NCBI GenBank assembly: GCA_022791635.1
Contig: JAAVZL010000023.1
Span: forward strand, 1 to 64,000
Direction of reading: 5' to 3'
DNA length: 64,000 bases
Source: Lachnospiraceae bacterium
Lineage (GTDB): Bacteria > Bacillota > Clostridia > Lachnospirales > Lachnospiraceae
A model generated the notes under the pieces. That model did not search any database, was not told the DNA's origin, and saw only the letters and a program-made list of their open reading frames with translations. Every line of letters starts with the position of its first letter. Position 1 is the first letter of the stretch. A program made the translations under genes and the position numbers. Of this stretch, positions 26,679 through 35,027 are shown piece after piece.

Positions 26679-28301
26679 TTACTTAAATATTCCTGAAAAC
26701 CTGCTGCCCGTAAGAAATTGAACGGTATGCTTATCCTTCAAAGTGTTGGCAAATTCCTTAAGAAGTATTGTCAAATCATTGTTAATCTGATTGTAGTTCT
26801 TCTCATATCGATTACTTTCATAAGAGGCATCAATATAATTTTTCTTTCCCTCCTCAAAACCATCAAAACCTGCAAAAACAATTTGTTCAAAACCAACCTT
26901 CTTTAACAGATTTAATAGAATAATCACCGAATTATCAAAGTATTTCACTCCTCTCTTTACCAATCCATTATAATTTACTACAATTGTTTCAGTAGTTGCC
27001 TCTACCACATTAGAGGATACTATTACGCATCTTCCTTCCAAGCTTTTCTTATCTTTTAAATATCGCCTTGGATTCCCGTAGAAAACAAAGCTGCGCTCAG
27101 GTGGAAGTTCTATATCAGCAATAAAATTGACACTGATTACAACTGGATTCTCCCTGTTTATAAAGTCCTGTATTACTTCTCTGTTTTCTCCTATAGAAGC
27201 TCCGGGAACTAAAATGAGAATTCTCTGATTCTCCAGCTTTTTCTGTAAGATTTTCAGACTTTCCTGATCATTGATATCCAAATCCAAATATTCCAGATAA
27301 AGACTTTCAATATTGTCATAATCGTATCTTTTTCGTTTCTGCGGCTCAATCATGGATATAATCTGCTTGATGTCCTTTGTCCGCAGTTTGTGCTTCTCAT
27401 TCAGGTAGATAATATTATTGGCGTGAGAGGAATAAATACCAGCCATTGCATAGGGAATTGTATAATCCCAGCTATGCTCCTCTTTAATCCAGTGCAGATA
27501 TTCGTCTATAGTATCAAGTAAAACATCCAGGTCATAATTATAGTATTTCTTTCGTATCAAGAAATCCATAATTAACTCCGAGTTCAGATTTCCAGTTCCT
27601 TTTCCCACTCCCTCTAATGTTGCATCCAGAATAATCTCCCGTTTTCCTTTGCTTAACTCAATAACCTCCTGGGAAAAGGAAAAGGAAAGCTGCAAATTAT
27701 TGTGTGAATGGAAGTCAATGGCAATATCCTCATTCAGGTTATAATCTACCAGATTGTAATAGTGAATTACATCATCCTTATACATAGCTCCATACGTATC
27801 TACTACTCCAAAGGAATAAGGCTTCACCTGATTGATGATCTCGATAGCCTCAAGCATTTCCTTATCCGTATAGCTTAAAGAATCCACACCCTGAATAAAT
27901 AGGGTGTATCCCTTTGCCTTTACAAGCTCGAAGATCTCAACCGCATCATGCAAATCTTTTTTTCGATATCCTATGCGTATTCCTGTAATGGAAATTCCGT
28001 CGCATTCCGGGAGTTTACTGAAATCCCACATCCCATATTCCTTACCATAATCTGCAAACGCCACATACATGGTATTTCCCTTGTTTTCCGGAATAAATGG
28101 CTTAAACTGCTCCACCTCATTAAAAAAGGTACTATTTCCCGAATACTCAATATTTCCTCTCAGGAACCCCAGCTCAACAATATCTATCTTCGCATTTGTC
28201 AGGCCTTTCGTAATCCCTTTGATATGGGAATCCGGAAACGCGCAGTCAATGATCCTTCCTCCATCCCGCAAAGTACAGTCTAATATTTTAACATTTTTCA
28301 T
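26679..28301 (-). CDS. DRE-TIM aldolase fused to a MAF/DUF115-like domain
   Basis: This 540-residue protein starts with ILDCTLRDGG, the metal-binding signature of the HMG-CoA lyase / 4-hydroxy-2-oxovalerate aldolase family. FHSHNNLQLSFSF near residue 205 supplies further metal ligands. Residues about 350-540 form a second domain (ILILVPGASIGENREVIQDF, then VVISVNF) that resembles the MAF_flag10/DUF115 proteins linked to nonulosonate transfer in flagellar glycosylation. The fusion suggests aldol chain extension tied to glycan transfer. Its gene overlaps the cytidylyltransferase by 14 bp. The C-terminal assignment is the weaker part. Confidence 0.7.
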   Translation of the reverse strand: MKNVKILDCTLRDGGRIIDCAFPDSHIKGITKGLTNAKIDIVELGFLRGNIEYSGNSTFFNEVEQFKPFIPENKGNTMYVAFADYGKEYGMWDFSKLPECDGISITGIRIGYRKKDLHDAVEIFELVKAKGYTLFIQGVDSLSYTDKEMLEAIEIINQVKPYSFGVVDTYGAMYKDDVIHYYNLVDYNLNEDIAIDFHSHNNLQLSFSFSQEVIELSKGKREIILDATLEGVGKGTGNLNSELIMDFLIRKKYYNYDLDVLLDTIDEYLHWIKEEHSWDYTIPYAMAGIYSSHANNIIYLNEKHKLRTKDIKQIISMIEPQKRKRYDYDNIESLYLEYLDLDINDQESLKILQKKLENQRILILVPGASIGENREVIQDFINRENPVVISVNFIADIELPPERSFVFYGNPRRYLKDKKSLEGRCVIVSSNVVEATTETIVVNYNGLVKRGVKYFDNSVIILLNLLKKVGFEQIVFAGFDGFEEGKKNYIDASYESNRYEKNYNQINNDLTILLKEFANTLKDKHTVQFLTGSRFSGIFK

Positions 28302-28968
28302 TGTATCTGTTTCCTTTCCCTGCTTTCTGCTGATCCATCATAAGCACAGCCTCCGCCATCTCAAAATCGTCTAAATCATCAATGCAAATCCCCTCTCTCC
28401 ATTCCAGAGGATGGATATACGGCTTTACTCCGATTCTTCTTCCAAGCTTTGTAAAAACCTCTTTTCGGAAAACATACAATTCCCCCTCTACATAAACGGG
28501 TTCCAGATTCTGGGTTAGAATTACATTTTCAAAACTGTAATTGATAGGGTTCCCTTGATACCAGGAAAACTCTTTTATTTCTCTTGCAGCAAAAGCGGAA
28601 TCATATCCCTCCTCTATCACTTTTTGAACAGAGGTCTGTATTGTGGCAGCCTTGATAAACGGCTCGGTTACATGCATCAAGGCATAGACATCTGCATCGA
28701 TAGTACCGGTAAACCAGTTTAATATATCCTTTGACTTGATGGTTGGCTCGTCTAATTCTTTGGGACGTCTTAAAAAGGTAATCCCCTCCGGCACATATGA
28801 CTGGAATGCAGGATCGCTGCAAATCACATAAATTTCATCCAGCCCGTGCACCTTACGAACCGTGTCAAACAGATATGAACATAATGCCCTTCCACCTAGC
28901 TCTCTTGTGTTTTTTCCAGGTAGTCTTACATTGTTTAATTTTACTGGAATAAACCCTACTGTCTTCAT
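28288..28968 (-). CDS. Acylneuraminate/KDO-type cytidylyltransferase
   Basis: This 226-residue nucleotidyltransferase resembles CMP-NeuAc and CMP-KDO synthetases. The CTP-binding segment IPVKLNNVRLPGKNTRELGG is a variant of the usual A-R-x-G-S-K-x-x-x-x-K-N pattern. It would activate an acid or phosphonate with CMP for transfer to a surface polymer. GGGAGGAAA lies before the ATG. It heads the intact part of the glycan operon, followed by the aldolase. CMP-aminoethylphosphonate synthetases (PntC) belong to the same fold, so that function is an alternative. Confidence 0.8.
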   Translation of the reverse strand: MKTVGFIPVKLNNVRLPGKNTRELGGRALCSYLFDTVRKVHGLDEIYVICSDPAFQSYVPEGITFLRRPKELDEPTIKSKDILNWFTGTIDADVYALMHVTEPFIKAATIQTSVQKVIEEGYDSAFAAREIKEFSWYQGNPINYSFENVILTQNLEPVYVEGELYVFRKEVFTKLGRRIGVKPYIHPLEWREGICIDDLDDFEMAEAVLMMDQQKAGKGNRYNEKC

Positions 28969-28982
28969 AAAAATTTCCTCCC

Positions 28983-29402
28983 TTAGTATTGAAGCTTTAC
29001 TATATCTTTTTCACAAATAAAATCATCAATTACCCTTGCTATTTCTATGGATATGTCCTCCGAAACTGCCATATTATTCCTTCCTTTCTCAATCGCATTT
29101 ACAAAGGAAACTATTTCATATCGAATTCCCTCACCATCTAACTGATAAAAATATCTCCGGTTATTTTCTGCTCTCTCAAAACGTACCTCAAAATACTCTG
29201 TCTTCCACCAAGGTGCGGGAACATAAATATATCCATTCGTACCCGACACAACGAGCTCTCCCTCTGATTTTACACCTTGTCCAACTTTTAAAGATGCCAC
29301 TGCATCCAAATATACAAAGTCAATTTTAGTAAAATCATCATAATAATATTTTTCATTCGTAATATGAGTAATAATTTTTTTATCTATATAATTTGTACCT
29401 TT
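28983..29402 (-). pseudogene. C-terminal remnant of a Gfo/Idh/MocA oxidoreductase
   Basis: The frame reads from just below a TAA at 29403-29405 without any plausible start (KGTNYIDKKIITHIT, then FVYLDAVASLKVGQG). It matches the C-terminal part of NAD-dependent sugar oxidoreductases of this family. The N-terminal Rossmann domain is missing. It overlaps the flippase stop by 23 bp, which marks a deletion joint. It was probably a sugar-modifying enzyme of the glycan cluster. Confidence 0.65.
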
Positions 29403-29913
29403 TTAACAGAGCCATAATAAAAAGCAATCCCAAAATACAAGCAATACTCCATCGAAGCAGCCAGTTATCCAGGCATAAGTAAGAAATAACAGACACCACC
29501 GTAACAAGAGTTAGCGGAGTGACATTAAGCCGGAAAGGATAAAGAGCCCTGTTTAACCTTCTACTATACCGGCAATGCATTAAAAACAGCAGCACATAGG
29601 ATGCAAGAGTTGTATAGGCCGCACCCATCATGCCAAACTTCGGAATCAAAAGTACATCTGTAAAAAGATTAAAAGCTGCTGCTGTTAAAGTATTTAAGGC
29701 TATACAACGGTTCGCTTTGTAGTAGAGCTCTACCGCAACATAATTTGAATAAAGAAAAATCATAAAGCTTGACAACACAATGGGTGCAATCAAAATTTTT
29801 CCGCTCCAATATTCTTTGTCTGACATCAGCATCAGAATCTCCGGGGCAATCATCAGTATTCCGCATATCATCACCACAACAGCATAGATATATATATTTC
29901 TTCTAAAATACAT
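29380..29913 (-). pseudogene. C-terminal fragment of a polysaccharide flippase (Wzx-like)
   Basis: These 177 residues with about five membrane segments match the last third of oligosaccharide flippases, which are normally about 450-480 residues. The ATG at 29913 has only a weak ribosome site, and an in-frame TAG lies four codons upstream, so the gene is cut at the 5' side. The cut is about 20 bp from the terminator of the toxin-antitoxin unit. Confidence 0.65.
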
Positions 29914-29935
29914 TTTTATATCCTATTTAGAATAG

Positions 29936-29972
29936 AAAAAAGGAGATGCGAATAATGAAAAATCGCATCTCC
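29936..29972 (-). terminator. Intrinsic terminator of the toxin-antitoxin operon
   Basis: A perfect 10-bp stem (29942-29951 with 29963-29972) is followed on the minus strand by six T. It lies about 20 bp past the antitoxin stop. Confidence 0.85.
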
Positions 29973-29988
29973 TATATTTATAACTATC

Positions 29989-30324
29989 TTATTTTCCAAA
30001 ATCTCTTTGTTTACCTAATCCTCTGTTATTAAAAATTTCAGAATCCTGCTCTGATATAAATTCCAGCCGCAGCCTCATTCCCATGCCTTTGGCCAGACGT
30101 TTGAGCATATCCAGACTCGGGTTTCTGGTTCCGTTTTCTATACGACTGATATCTGCCTGAGTAATACCTGTTCTTTCAGATAATTCCTTCTGTGTGATAT
30201 GCTGCTGCTTTCTCGCCTCAATCATGGCTCGTATAATATCAAACTCTGGCTCCAGGTTTTCGTATTCCTTTCTGAATTCCGGATCCTCAAGTTGTTCGTT
30301 CAAAAATTCACGGAATTCGCTCAT
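29989..30324 (-). CDS. HigA-type antitoxin, XRE family
   Basis: This 111-residue protein has a central helix-turn-helix of the XRE/Cro type at residues about 42-95 (TQKELSERTGITQADISRIE). It is the second gene of a toxin-first pair and overlaps the toxin by 17 bp. This is the order seen in HigBA systems. It should neutralise the toxin and repress the operon through the inverted repeat in its promoter. Confidence 0.85.
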   Translation of the reverse strand: MSEFREFLNEQLEDPEFRKEYENLEPEFDIIRAMIEARKQQHITQKELSERTGITQADISRIENGTRNPSLDMLKRLAKGMGMRLRLEFISEQDSEIFNNRGLGKQRDFGK

Positions 30325-30676
30325 CTTTTCTCATCCTTTCCACAAAATCTTTCCGGTACTTTTTTGCCAATTCAATTTCCTGTCTGGGAGTTTTCTGTGT
30401 CTTTTTTACAAATCCATTTGTTAAAATAATCCGGCCTTCGAAATAGAAAAAATAAAGGACCCTTGATATATTATTTCCTATTTTTCCTCTAATCTCAAAG
30501 ATCCCATCTTCCAAATGTTTACTATAGGGCTCTCGAACCTGATTTCCATACTCCTCCAAAAGTTCAAGTATACCGGACAGCTTTGCCCGCATTTTTTTGT
30601 CAGTACAAAGAAGAAATTCCTTTGCTGGCTTCTCCCCATTTTCTTTTGTATAGAACTCAATACTAAATTTATCCAT
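30308..30676 (-). CDS. HigB/Gp49-like RelE-superfamily toxin
   Basis: This 122-residue protein resembles phage-derived Gp49-like HigB toxins, which are ribosome-dependent mRNA interferases. Supporting signs are the YGNQVREPYSKHLEDGIFEI segment and the GNNISRVLYFF strand with conserved Arg. The ribosome site before the ATG is weak, as often in toxin-first operons. The gene lies between sigE and the decayed glycan locus. Confidence 0.82.
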   Translation of the reverse strand: MDKFSIEFYTKENGEKPAKEFLLCTDKKMRAKLSGILELLEEYGNQVREPYSKHLEDGIFEIRGKIGNNISRVLYFFYFEGRIILTNGFVKKTQKTPRQEIELAKKYRKDFVERMRKDERIP

Positions 30677-30706
30677 TCTATATTTTCACTCTCGTTCTAT
30701 AAGTAC

Positions 30707-30735
30707 ATAATATGTCGTATCCAACATATTGTCAA
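30707..30735 (-). promoter_or_regulatory. Toxin-antitoxin promoter with operator
   Basis: TTGACA (30730-30735) and TATTAT (30707-30712) are 17 bp apart on the minus strand. A perfect 7-bp inverted repeat, AATATGT (30709-30715) and ACATATT (30724-30730), spans the space between them. Bound antitoxin would block the promoter. Confidence 0.75.
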
Positions 30736-30762
30736 GCAGCTTTGTTTCTCTATAACTCCCCT

Positions 30763-31503
30763 CTACTCATACTTCAAAATCTCCTTCTTCAGCCTCCGAA
30801 TGATCTTCTTCTCCAGCCTGGAGATATACGATTGCGAGATCCCCAAAAGATCCGCCACCTCCTTCTGGGTCATCTCCTGCCCTAAAGGATTCTTTAGTCC
30901 AAAACGCAGCTCCACAATGGTTCTCTCCCGATCCGAAAGCTTCTGTATGGCCTTATCAAGGAGCTTTCGCTCCATCTCATTCTCAATATCCCGGTAAATC
31001 ACATCCTCGTCCGTTCCGAGAATGTCTGACAAAAGCAGCTCATTTCCGTCCCAGTCTACGTTTAAGGGCTCATCGATGGATACCTCCATCCGGGTCTTGT
31101 TGTTTCGGCGCAGGTACATAAGAATCTCATTTTCAATACATCGGGACGCGTAGGTGGCCAGCTTAATATTCTTCCCGCTGTTAAAGGTATTGATGGCCTT
31201 GATAAGGCCGATGGTGCCAATGGAAATCAAATCCTCCACGCCCACACCCGTATTGTCAAATTTCTTTGCTATGTACACCACCAGGCGAAGGTTGTGCTCG
31301 ATAAGAAGGGAGCGGGCCGCTCCTCCGGCCTCGGTCCCCAGCTCTTGAATCGCCCTGGCCTCCGCGTCTGCCTCCAGGGGCGCCGGAAGCACCTCCGCCC
31401 CTCCGATATAATGAACGTCATTCTGTTTTCCCATCAGCATGGCGGGAAAATTCGGGACTAATTTTAACTGTACCTGGTTTGGAATTGCCACTTTAATCAG
31501 CAT
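30763..31503 (-). CDS. sigE: Sporulation sigma factor E
   Basis: This 246-residue sigma-70 factor controls early mother-cell transcription. It has a hydrophobic, removable pro-sequence (residues about 1-30, including [12 protein letters not shown]) and region 2 with [19 protein letters not shown]. Region 4 has the helix-turn-helix [26 protein letters not shown] lies before the ATG. It follows spoIIGA, whose product cleaves the pro-sequence, by 45 bp. Confidence 0.94.
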   Translation of the reverse strand: MLIKVAIPNQVQLKLVPNFPAMLMGKQNDVHYIGGAEVLPAPLEADAEARAIQELGTEAGGAARSLLIEHNLRLVVYIAKKFDNTGVGVEDLISIGTIGLIKAINTFNSGKNIKLATYASRCIENEILMYLRRNNKTRMEVSIDEPLNVDWDGNELLLSDILGTDEDVIYRDIENEMERKLLDKAIQKLSDRERTIVELRFGLKNPLGQEMTQKEVADLLGISQSYISRLEKKIIRRLKKEILKYE

Positions 31504-31548
31504 AATGTTTGTTTTCCTCCTGCAACTGTTCTTGTCTTTCGGATCCGC

Positions 31549-32340
31549 CTACTCTAGCAAATCCGGATGTAATATCATGTCATAATCCTTTTGGGAAGAA
31601 AGTGGTTCCTTTGTAACGCCTATTAAAGGCCGCTCTATGCGCTTTTTTGTGCCGTCCTCCCTGCAAAGGGATACGTAGTCGGCAAAAAAAGCAGGCAGAA
31701 TGCCGTTTTGCTCTCCGATACTGTGAAAGGGAATCATCTGATACAGCGGTTCCTTACTGCCGCAGAGCTCCAGCTTCCTCTGCTCTGTCAGGATGCTCAC
31801 AGGCTTTCCGAAAATGGGATCCCGAAGCTGATTGCCGGTATCCAGAAGCCCCCTTACCCGGATGGTTCTTTCCCCAAGCCTCACCTCTACCTCAAAGACA
31901 TTCTGCAGGCGGCTTCGAACGCCCATGAGCCACTCCATACAGGCAGAAAGGAGCCAATAGCTTAAAAGGGTAAAGCCTATAAAGGGATAAAGGGGAAGCC
32001 TTATTAGGCTTTGCACCCATTCAAAAATGCCTCCCAGTAAAAAGCTGCTTATGTACAACAGGGCCACGGCCTTTCCACAGGTACGCAAATCCCTGATTCC
32101 AAGTCCCATTCTTACCATAACTGTGCTGAATACTACATAGAGGAGGATTCTTCCTGCCAGAGTGCTTTCTATAGCAAGGAGATAAAGGCCGCATACCCCT
32201 ATGCTTCCAAGGGCTGCTCCTAAGAGCCTTCGAAGTCGTCCTGCCGGAATTTTGAGAATTCCTTTTAGAAGACTTAAGAGCAGATAATCCACCAAGAGAT
32301 TCTCAAGGAACAGCACATCCAGGTATAATTCATACTGCAC
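31549..32340 (-). CDS. spoIIGA: Sigma-E processing aspartic protease SpoIIGA
   Basis: This 263-residue protein has five membrane segments in the first 150 residues and a soluble aspartic-protease half with the catalytic motif DTGNQLRDP near residue 165. It activates pro-sigma-E after a signal from the forespore. The start is a GTG at 32340 with AAGGTGG upstream. Two tandem terminators separate it from ftsZ, so it probably has its own promoter. Confidence 0.9.
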   Translation of the reverse strand: MQYELYLDVLFLENLLVDYLLLSLLKGILKIPAGRLRRLLGAALGSIGVCGLYLLAIESTLAGRILLYVVFSTVMVRMGLGIRDLRTCGKAVALLYISSFLLGGIFEWVQSLIRLPLYPFIGFTLLSYWLLSACMEWLMGVRSRLQNVFEVEVRLGERTIRVRGLLDTGNQLRDPIFGKPVSILTEQRKLELCGSKEPLYQMIPFHSIGEQNGILPAFFADYVSLCREDGTKKRIERPLIGVTKEPLSSQKDYDMILHPDLLE

Positions 32341-32438
32341 AGTCCACCTTCTTTCTGTCCTATATTATAGGGAAGAGCCTTCGCGGAATCTGTCAAAAGA
32401 AGGCGGAGGATGCCTTGTTTTATTTCCGTTTTTTCGAC

Positions 32439-32470
32439 AAAAAAAGAGCCCTCCGGACTTGGAAGGGCTC
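32439..32470 (-). terminator. Second tandem terminator between ftsZ and spoIIGA
   Basis: Stem 32446-32454 with 32461-32470, followed on the minus strand by seven T. It is 43 bp beyond the first terminator. Confidence 0.75.
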
Positions 32471-32512
32471 TTCTGACGGAAACGCTCACTGTTCTATTTT
32501 GTAGTTCCACCG

Positions 32513-32554
32513 CAAAAAAGGAGCCGAAAATTCATGCTTTGAATTCTCGGCTCC
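32513..32554 (-). terminator. Intrinsic terminator of ftsZ
   Basis: A 14-bp stem with one mismatch (32520-32533 with 32541-32554) and a T-run on the minus strand, 41 bp after the ftsZ stop. Confidence 0.85.
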
Positions 32555-32595
32555 TCTATCTTCTGACTTTATAAAATTTGTTCATCCAAAATGTA

Positions 32596-33759
32596 TTACT
32601 TATTCTTCTGCAAAAACTCGGGAATCTTAATCTCCGTCTCCGGGATCTTGCTCTCCGGACGCTTGGGCATATTCAATCCGGGCAGCGGCTTAAAGGCTGG
32701 GCTCTCTGTACGGCCGCCTCCCTGGCCCATAGTTGCCTCGAAGGTCTGCTTGGCTACGGAGTTGGGAAGCTTGCCAAAACTGCTCTTGGGAAGCACCTTG
32801 GTGGGGCTCTTCTCTTCCAGTCCTGTGGCAATCACAGTGATGGTTGCCTCGTCGGTGTATGTATCGTCATACATTGCACCAAAGATGATGTTGGCATTGT
32901 CTCCTGCCATATCCTGCACATAGCTTGCAGCGTCATTGGCATCCATCAGGGAAATATCTCCGGAAATATTGATAATGACATGGGAAGCTCCCTCGATGGT
33001 AGTCTCCAAAAGAGGACTTGCCACAGCCTGCTTCACGGCATCCAGAGCCTTCTCGTCTCCCTTGCCGGAGCCGATGCCGATGTGGGCAATGCCTTTGTCG
33101 GTCATAACGGTCTGTACGTCTGCAAAGTCCAGATTGATAAGGGCGGGCAGGTTAATCAAATCCGTAATGCCCTGCACGGCCTGCTGAAGGACCTCGTCCG
33201 CCTTCTTTAAGGCGTCGGGCATGCTTGTCCGGCGATCCACGATCTCCAGCAGCTTGTCGTTGGGGATCACAATCAGGGTATCCACGCTGTCTTTCAGCTT
33301 CTGGATGCCCGTTACTGCATTGTTCATACGTGTCTTTGCTTCAAACTTAAAGGGCTTGGTGACCACGCCTACGGTCAGAATTCCCATATCCTTCGCCAGC
33401 TTTGCCACCACCGGAGCTCCTCCGGTTCCTGTGCCGCCGCCCATTCCGCAGGTGACAAACACCATATCCGCACCCTGGATGGCTTCCTTGATCTCCTCGA
33501 TGCTTTCCTCTGCGGCCTTCTCTCCTACCTCGGGCTTTGCTCCTGCCCCAAGGCCCTTAGTCAGCTTCTCGCCAATCTGAATGGCTCTCTCGGCCTTGCA
33601 AAGCTGCAGTGCCTGCCGATCGGTATTGATACCGATAAATTCAACTCCGCCAATCTGCTCCTCTATCATACGATTCACAGCATTATTCCCGGCACCGCCA
33701 ACACCAACCACAATAATTCTGGCTGCCGCTTCTGTGTCATTCATAGTAATCTCAAGCAA
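32596..33759 (-). CDS. ftsZ: Cell division GTPase FtsZ
   Basis: This protein of about 387 residues polymerises into the Z-ring. The tubulin signature [12 protein letters not shown] is near residue 105, and the T7 loop with [11 protein letters not shown] near 205. The C-terminus ends in the short binding peptide [11 protein letters not shown]. The start is set at a TTG (33759), giving [17 protein letters not shown], which matches relatives and has AAGGAGG 8 nt upstream. The longest frame starts with an ATG that overlaps that ribosome site. It is the last division gene before the sporulation pair. Confidence 0.95.
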   Translation of the reverse strand: MLEITMNDTEAAARIIVVGVGGAGNNAVNRMIEEQIGGVEFIGINTDRQALQLCKAERAIQIGEKLTKGLGAGAKPEVGEKAAEESIEEIKEAIQGADMVFVTCGMGGGTGTGGAPVVAKLAKDMGILTVGVVTKPFKFEAKTRMNNAVTGIQKLKDSVDTLIVIPNDKLLEIVDRRTSMPDALKKADEVLQQAVQGITDLINLPALINLDFADVQTVMTDKGIAHIGIGSGKGDEKALDAVKQAVASPLLETTIEGASHVIINISGDISLMDANDAASYVQDMAGDNANIIFGAMYDDTYTDEATITVIATGLEEKSPTKVLPKSSFGKLPNSVAKQTFEATMGQGGGRTESPAFKPLPGLNMPKRPESKIPETEIKIPEFLQKNK

Positions 33760-33948
33760 ATTCTTGCCCTCCTTAAGCATAGCATACTATTCCAAATCAA
33801 ATCTATCCCAGTCAATCCTGTTATTTTATCTTAGGAATACATACAAAGTCTGAAAATCTCATACAACATATGATAACTTTTTTTGCCAAATTAATCAACC
33901 CATATTTATAAGATTTCCAAAAAAATTATATCCTATACAAGCTCTTCG

Positions 33949-34686
33949 CTACTCATTCGGCTCAAAGCTGATAAATTTTGAATCTTCCGTATAATTCTCC
34001 ATTCGAAATACTCCGCTGCGCCCCTCTAGGTCCGGATACAGCTCGTAAAGCCTGCTGATCTTCTCGTCCAGGGAACCGCTGTTGCCTAAAGCTACCTGTA
34101 CCTGATCAAAGTAGAGGGTTAAGGAATCGTTGGCTCCGAATTCGATCCGATCCGGGGCGAGCTCGTACTTTTTTACCAGCTGTGTGATATCCAGAATCCG
34201 CTGGAAAATGGAATCGTCGGCTACATTGAGCTTTTGGTAGAGGGCCAGGGAATCAAATTTAAGGCCTGAGATACAGGGGATGCCTTCGGTTATCTCGGAG
34301 GAGCTTTCCACGACAATTCCGTCTTTGTCGAAGTATAGGTTGGCTCCCATGTAGTTTACGTAGCCTACGATGCTTTTTTCGTAGACCCGCAACTTGACCT
34401 TGCCAGGGGAGAGGAGGCTTACTTCGATTTTGTCTACGAAGGGGATTTCCTCGGTGTCCAGGTATTGATATTTGAAATAGAGGTAGAGGGAGTTTCTGGT
34501 GTAGTTGTCGGTTATGACTTTGTCGATGATCTCCTGGGCGGAGTAGTGGCTGTTACCGGTGACCTCGATGTCGCGAATCTGGAAGACGGTTGCGGCTAGG
34601 ATCAGGGTCAGGGCCAGGAGGATGGATAGAATGGCGGCTATTAGGGGGCGTTTGGAGCGGGGGGTTGGGTCTTTGTAGAGTGACAT
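33949..34686 (-). CDS. ftsQ: Cell division protein FtsQ/DivIB
   Basis: This 245-residue single-pass protein has a short cytoplasmic N-terminus, a membrane helix (about 15-36) and a POTRA domain starting FQIRDIEVTGNSHYSAQEI. It links FtsL and the septal synthase to the ring. Its first 150 codons end nearly always in C or A, unlike ftsZ next to it, which is the compositional shift seen around palindrome copy C. Confidence 0.87.
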   Translation of the reverse strand: MSLYKDPTPRSKRPLIAAILSILLALTLILAATVFQIRDIEVTGNSHYSAQEIIDKVITDNYTRNSLYLYFKYQYLDTEEIPFVDKIEVSLLSPGKVKLRVYEKSIVGYVNYMGANLYFDKDGIVVESSSEITEGIPCISGLKFDSLALYQKLNVADDSIFQRILDITQLVKKYELAPDRIEFGANDSLTLYFDQVQVALGNSGSLDEKISRLYELYPDLEGRSGVFRMENYTEDSKFISFEPNE

Positions 34687-34712
34687 TTTGGGTCCTTTTT
34701 TATAGGGGAGAC

Positions 34713-34922
34713 GGGGAAGCCGCAGAATAAGCCATCAGACATTTCCATATCCTGTGTTCGGACGGTTCACGCACACCGCGTCTGCTCTGATCGTACATTG
34801 CCTTAAACGTTCCTTAAGTTTGAAGGATTTTTGGCAATGTACGCTCCTATCAGACGCGGTGTGCGTGAACAGCCGGACACTGGATATCGGAAATGCCTGC
34901 TGTCTTATTCTGCGACTTCCCC
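34713..34922. repeat. Palindrome family 1, copy C (long form, 210 bp)
   Basis: Outer arms 34713-34731 and 34904-34922 are complementary except for one position and resemble copies A, E, F and H. The type-2 core arm is on the left and the type-1 arm on the right, as in copy B. The centre carries CGTACATTGCC and its inverse. It fills the gap between murA and ftsQ. The remaining 105 bp up to murA show nothing else. Confidence 0.85.
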
Positions 34923-35027
34923 TGATTTTGGGGGTCGTTTGGTTTCTTTTCTTTTTGGCCCCTTGGCTTTGGGGCGTTGAAGGCAATGTCATTTCGTTAA
35001 GCCGCTAAAATGACTGGCGGTTGTTGC

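Noticed and set aside
23870..28968. A classical aminoethylphosphonate pathway
   Set aside because: No PEP mutase or phosphonopyruvate decarboxylase is present; the aminotransferase alone is not enough.
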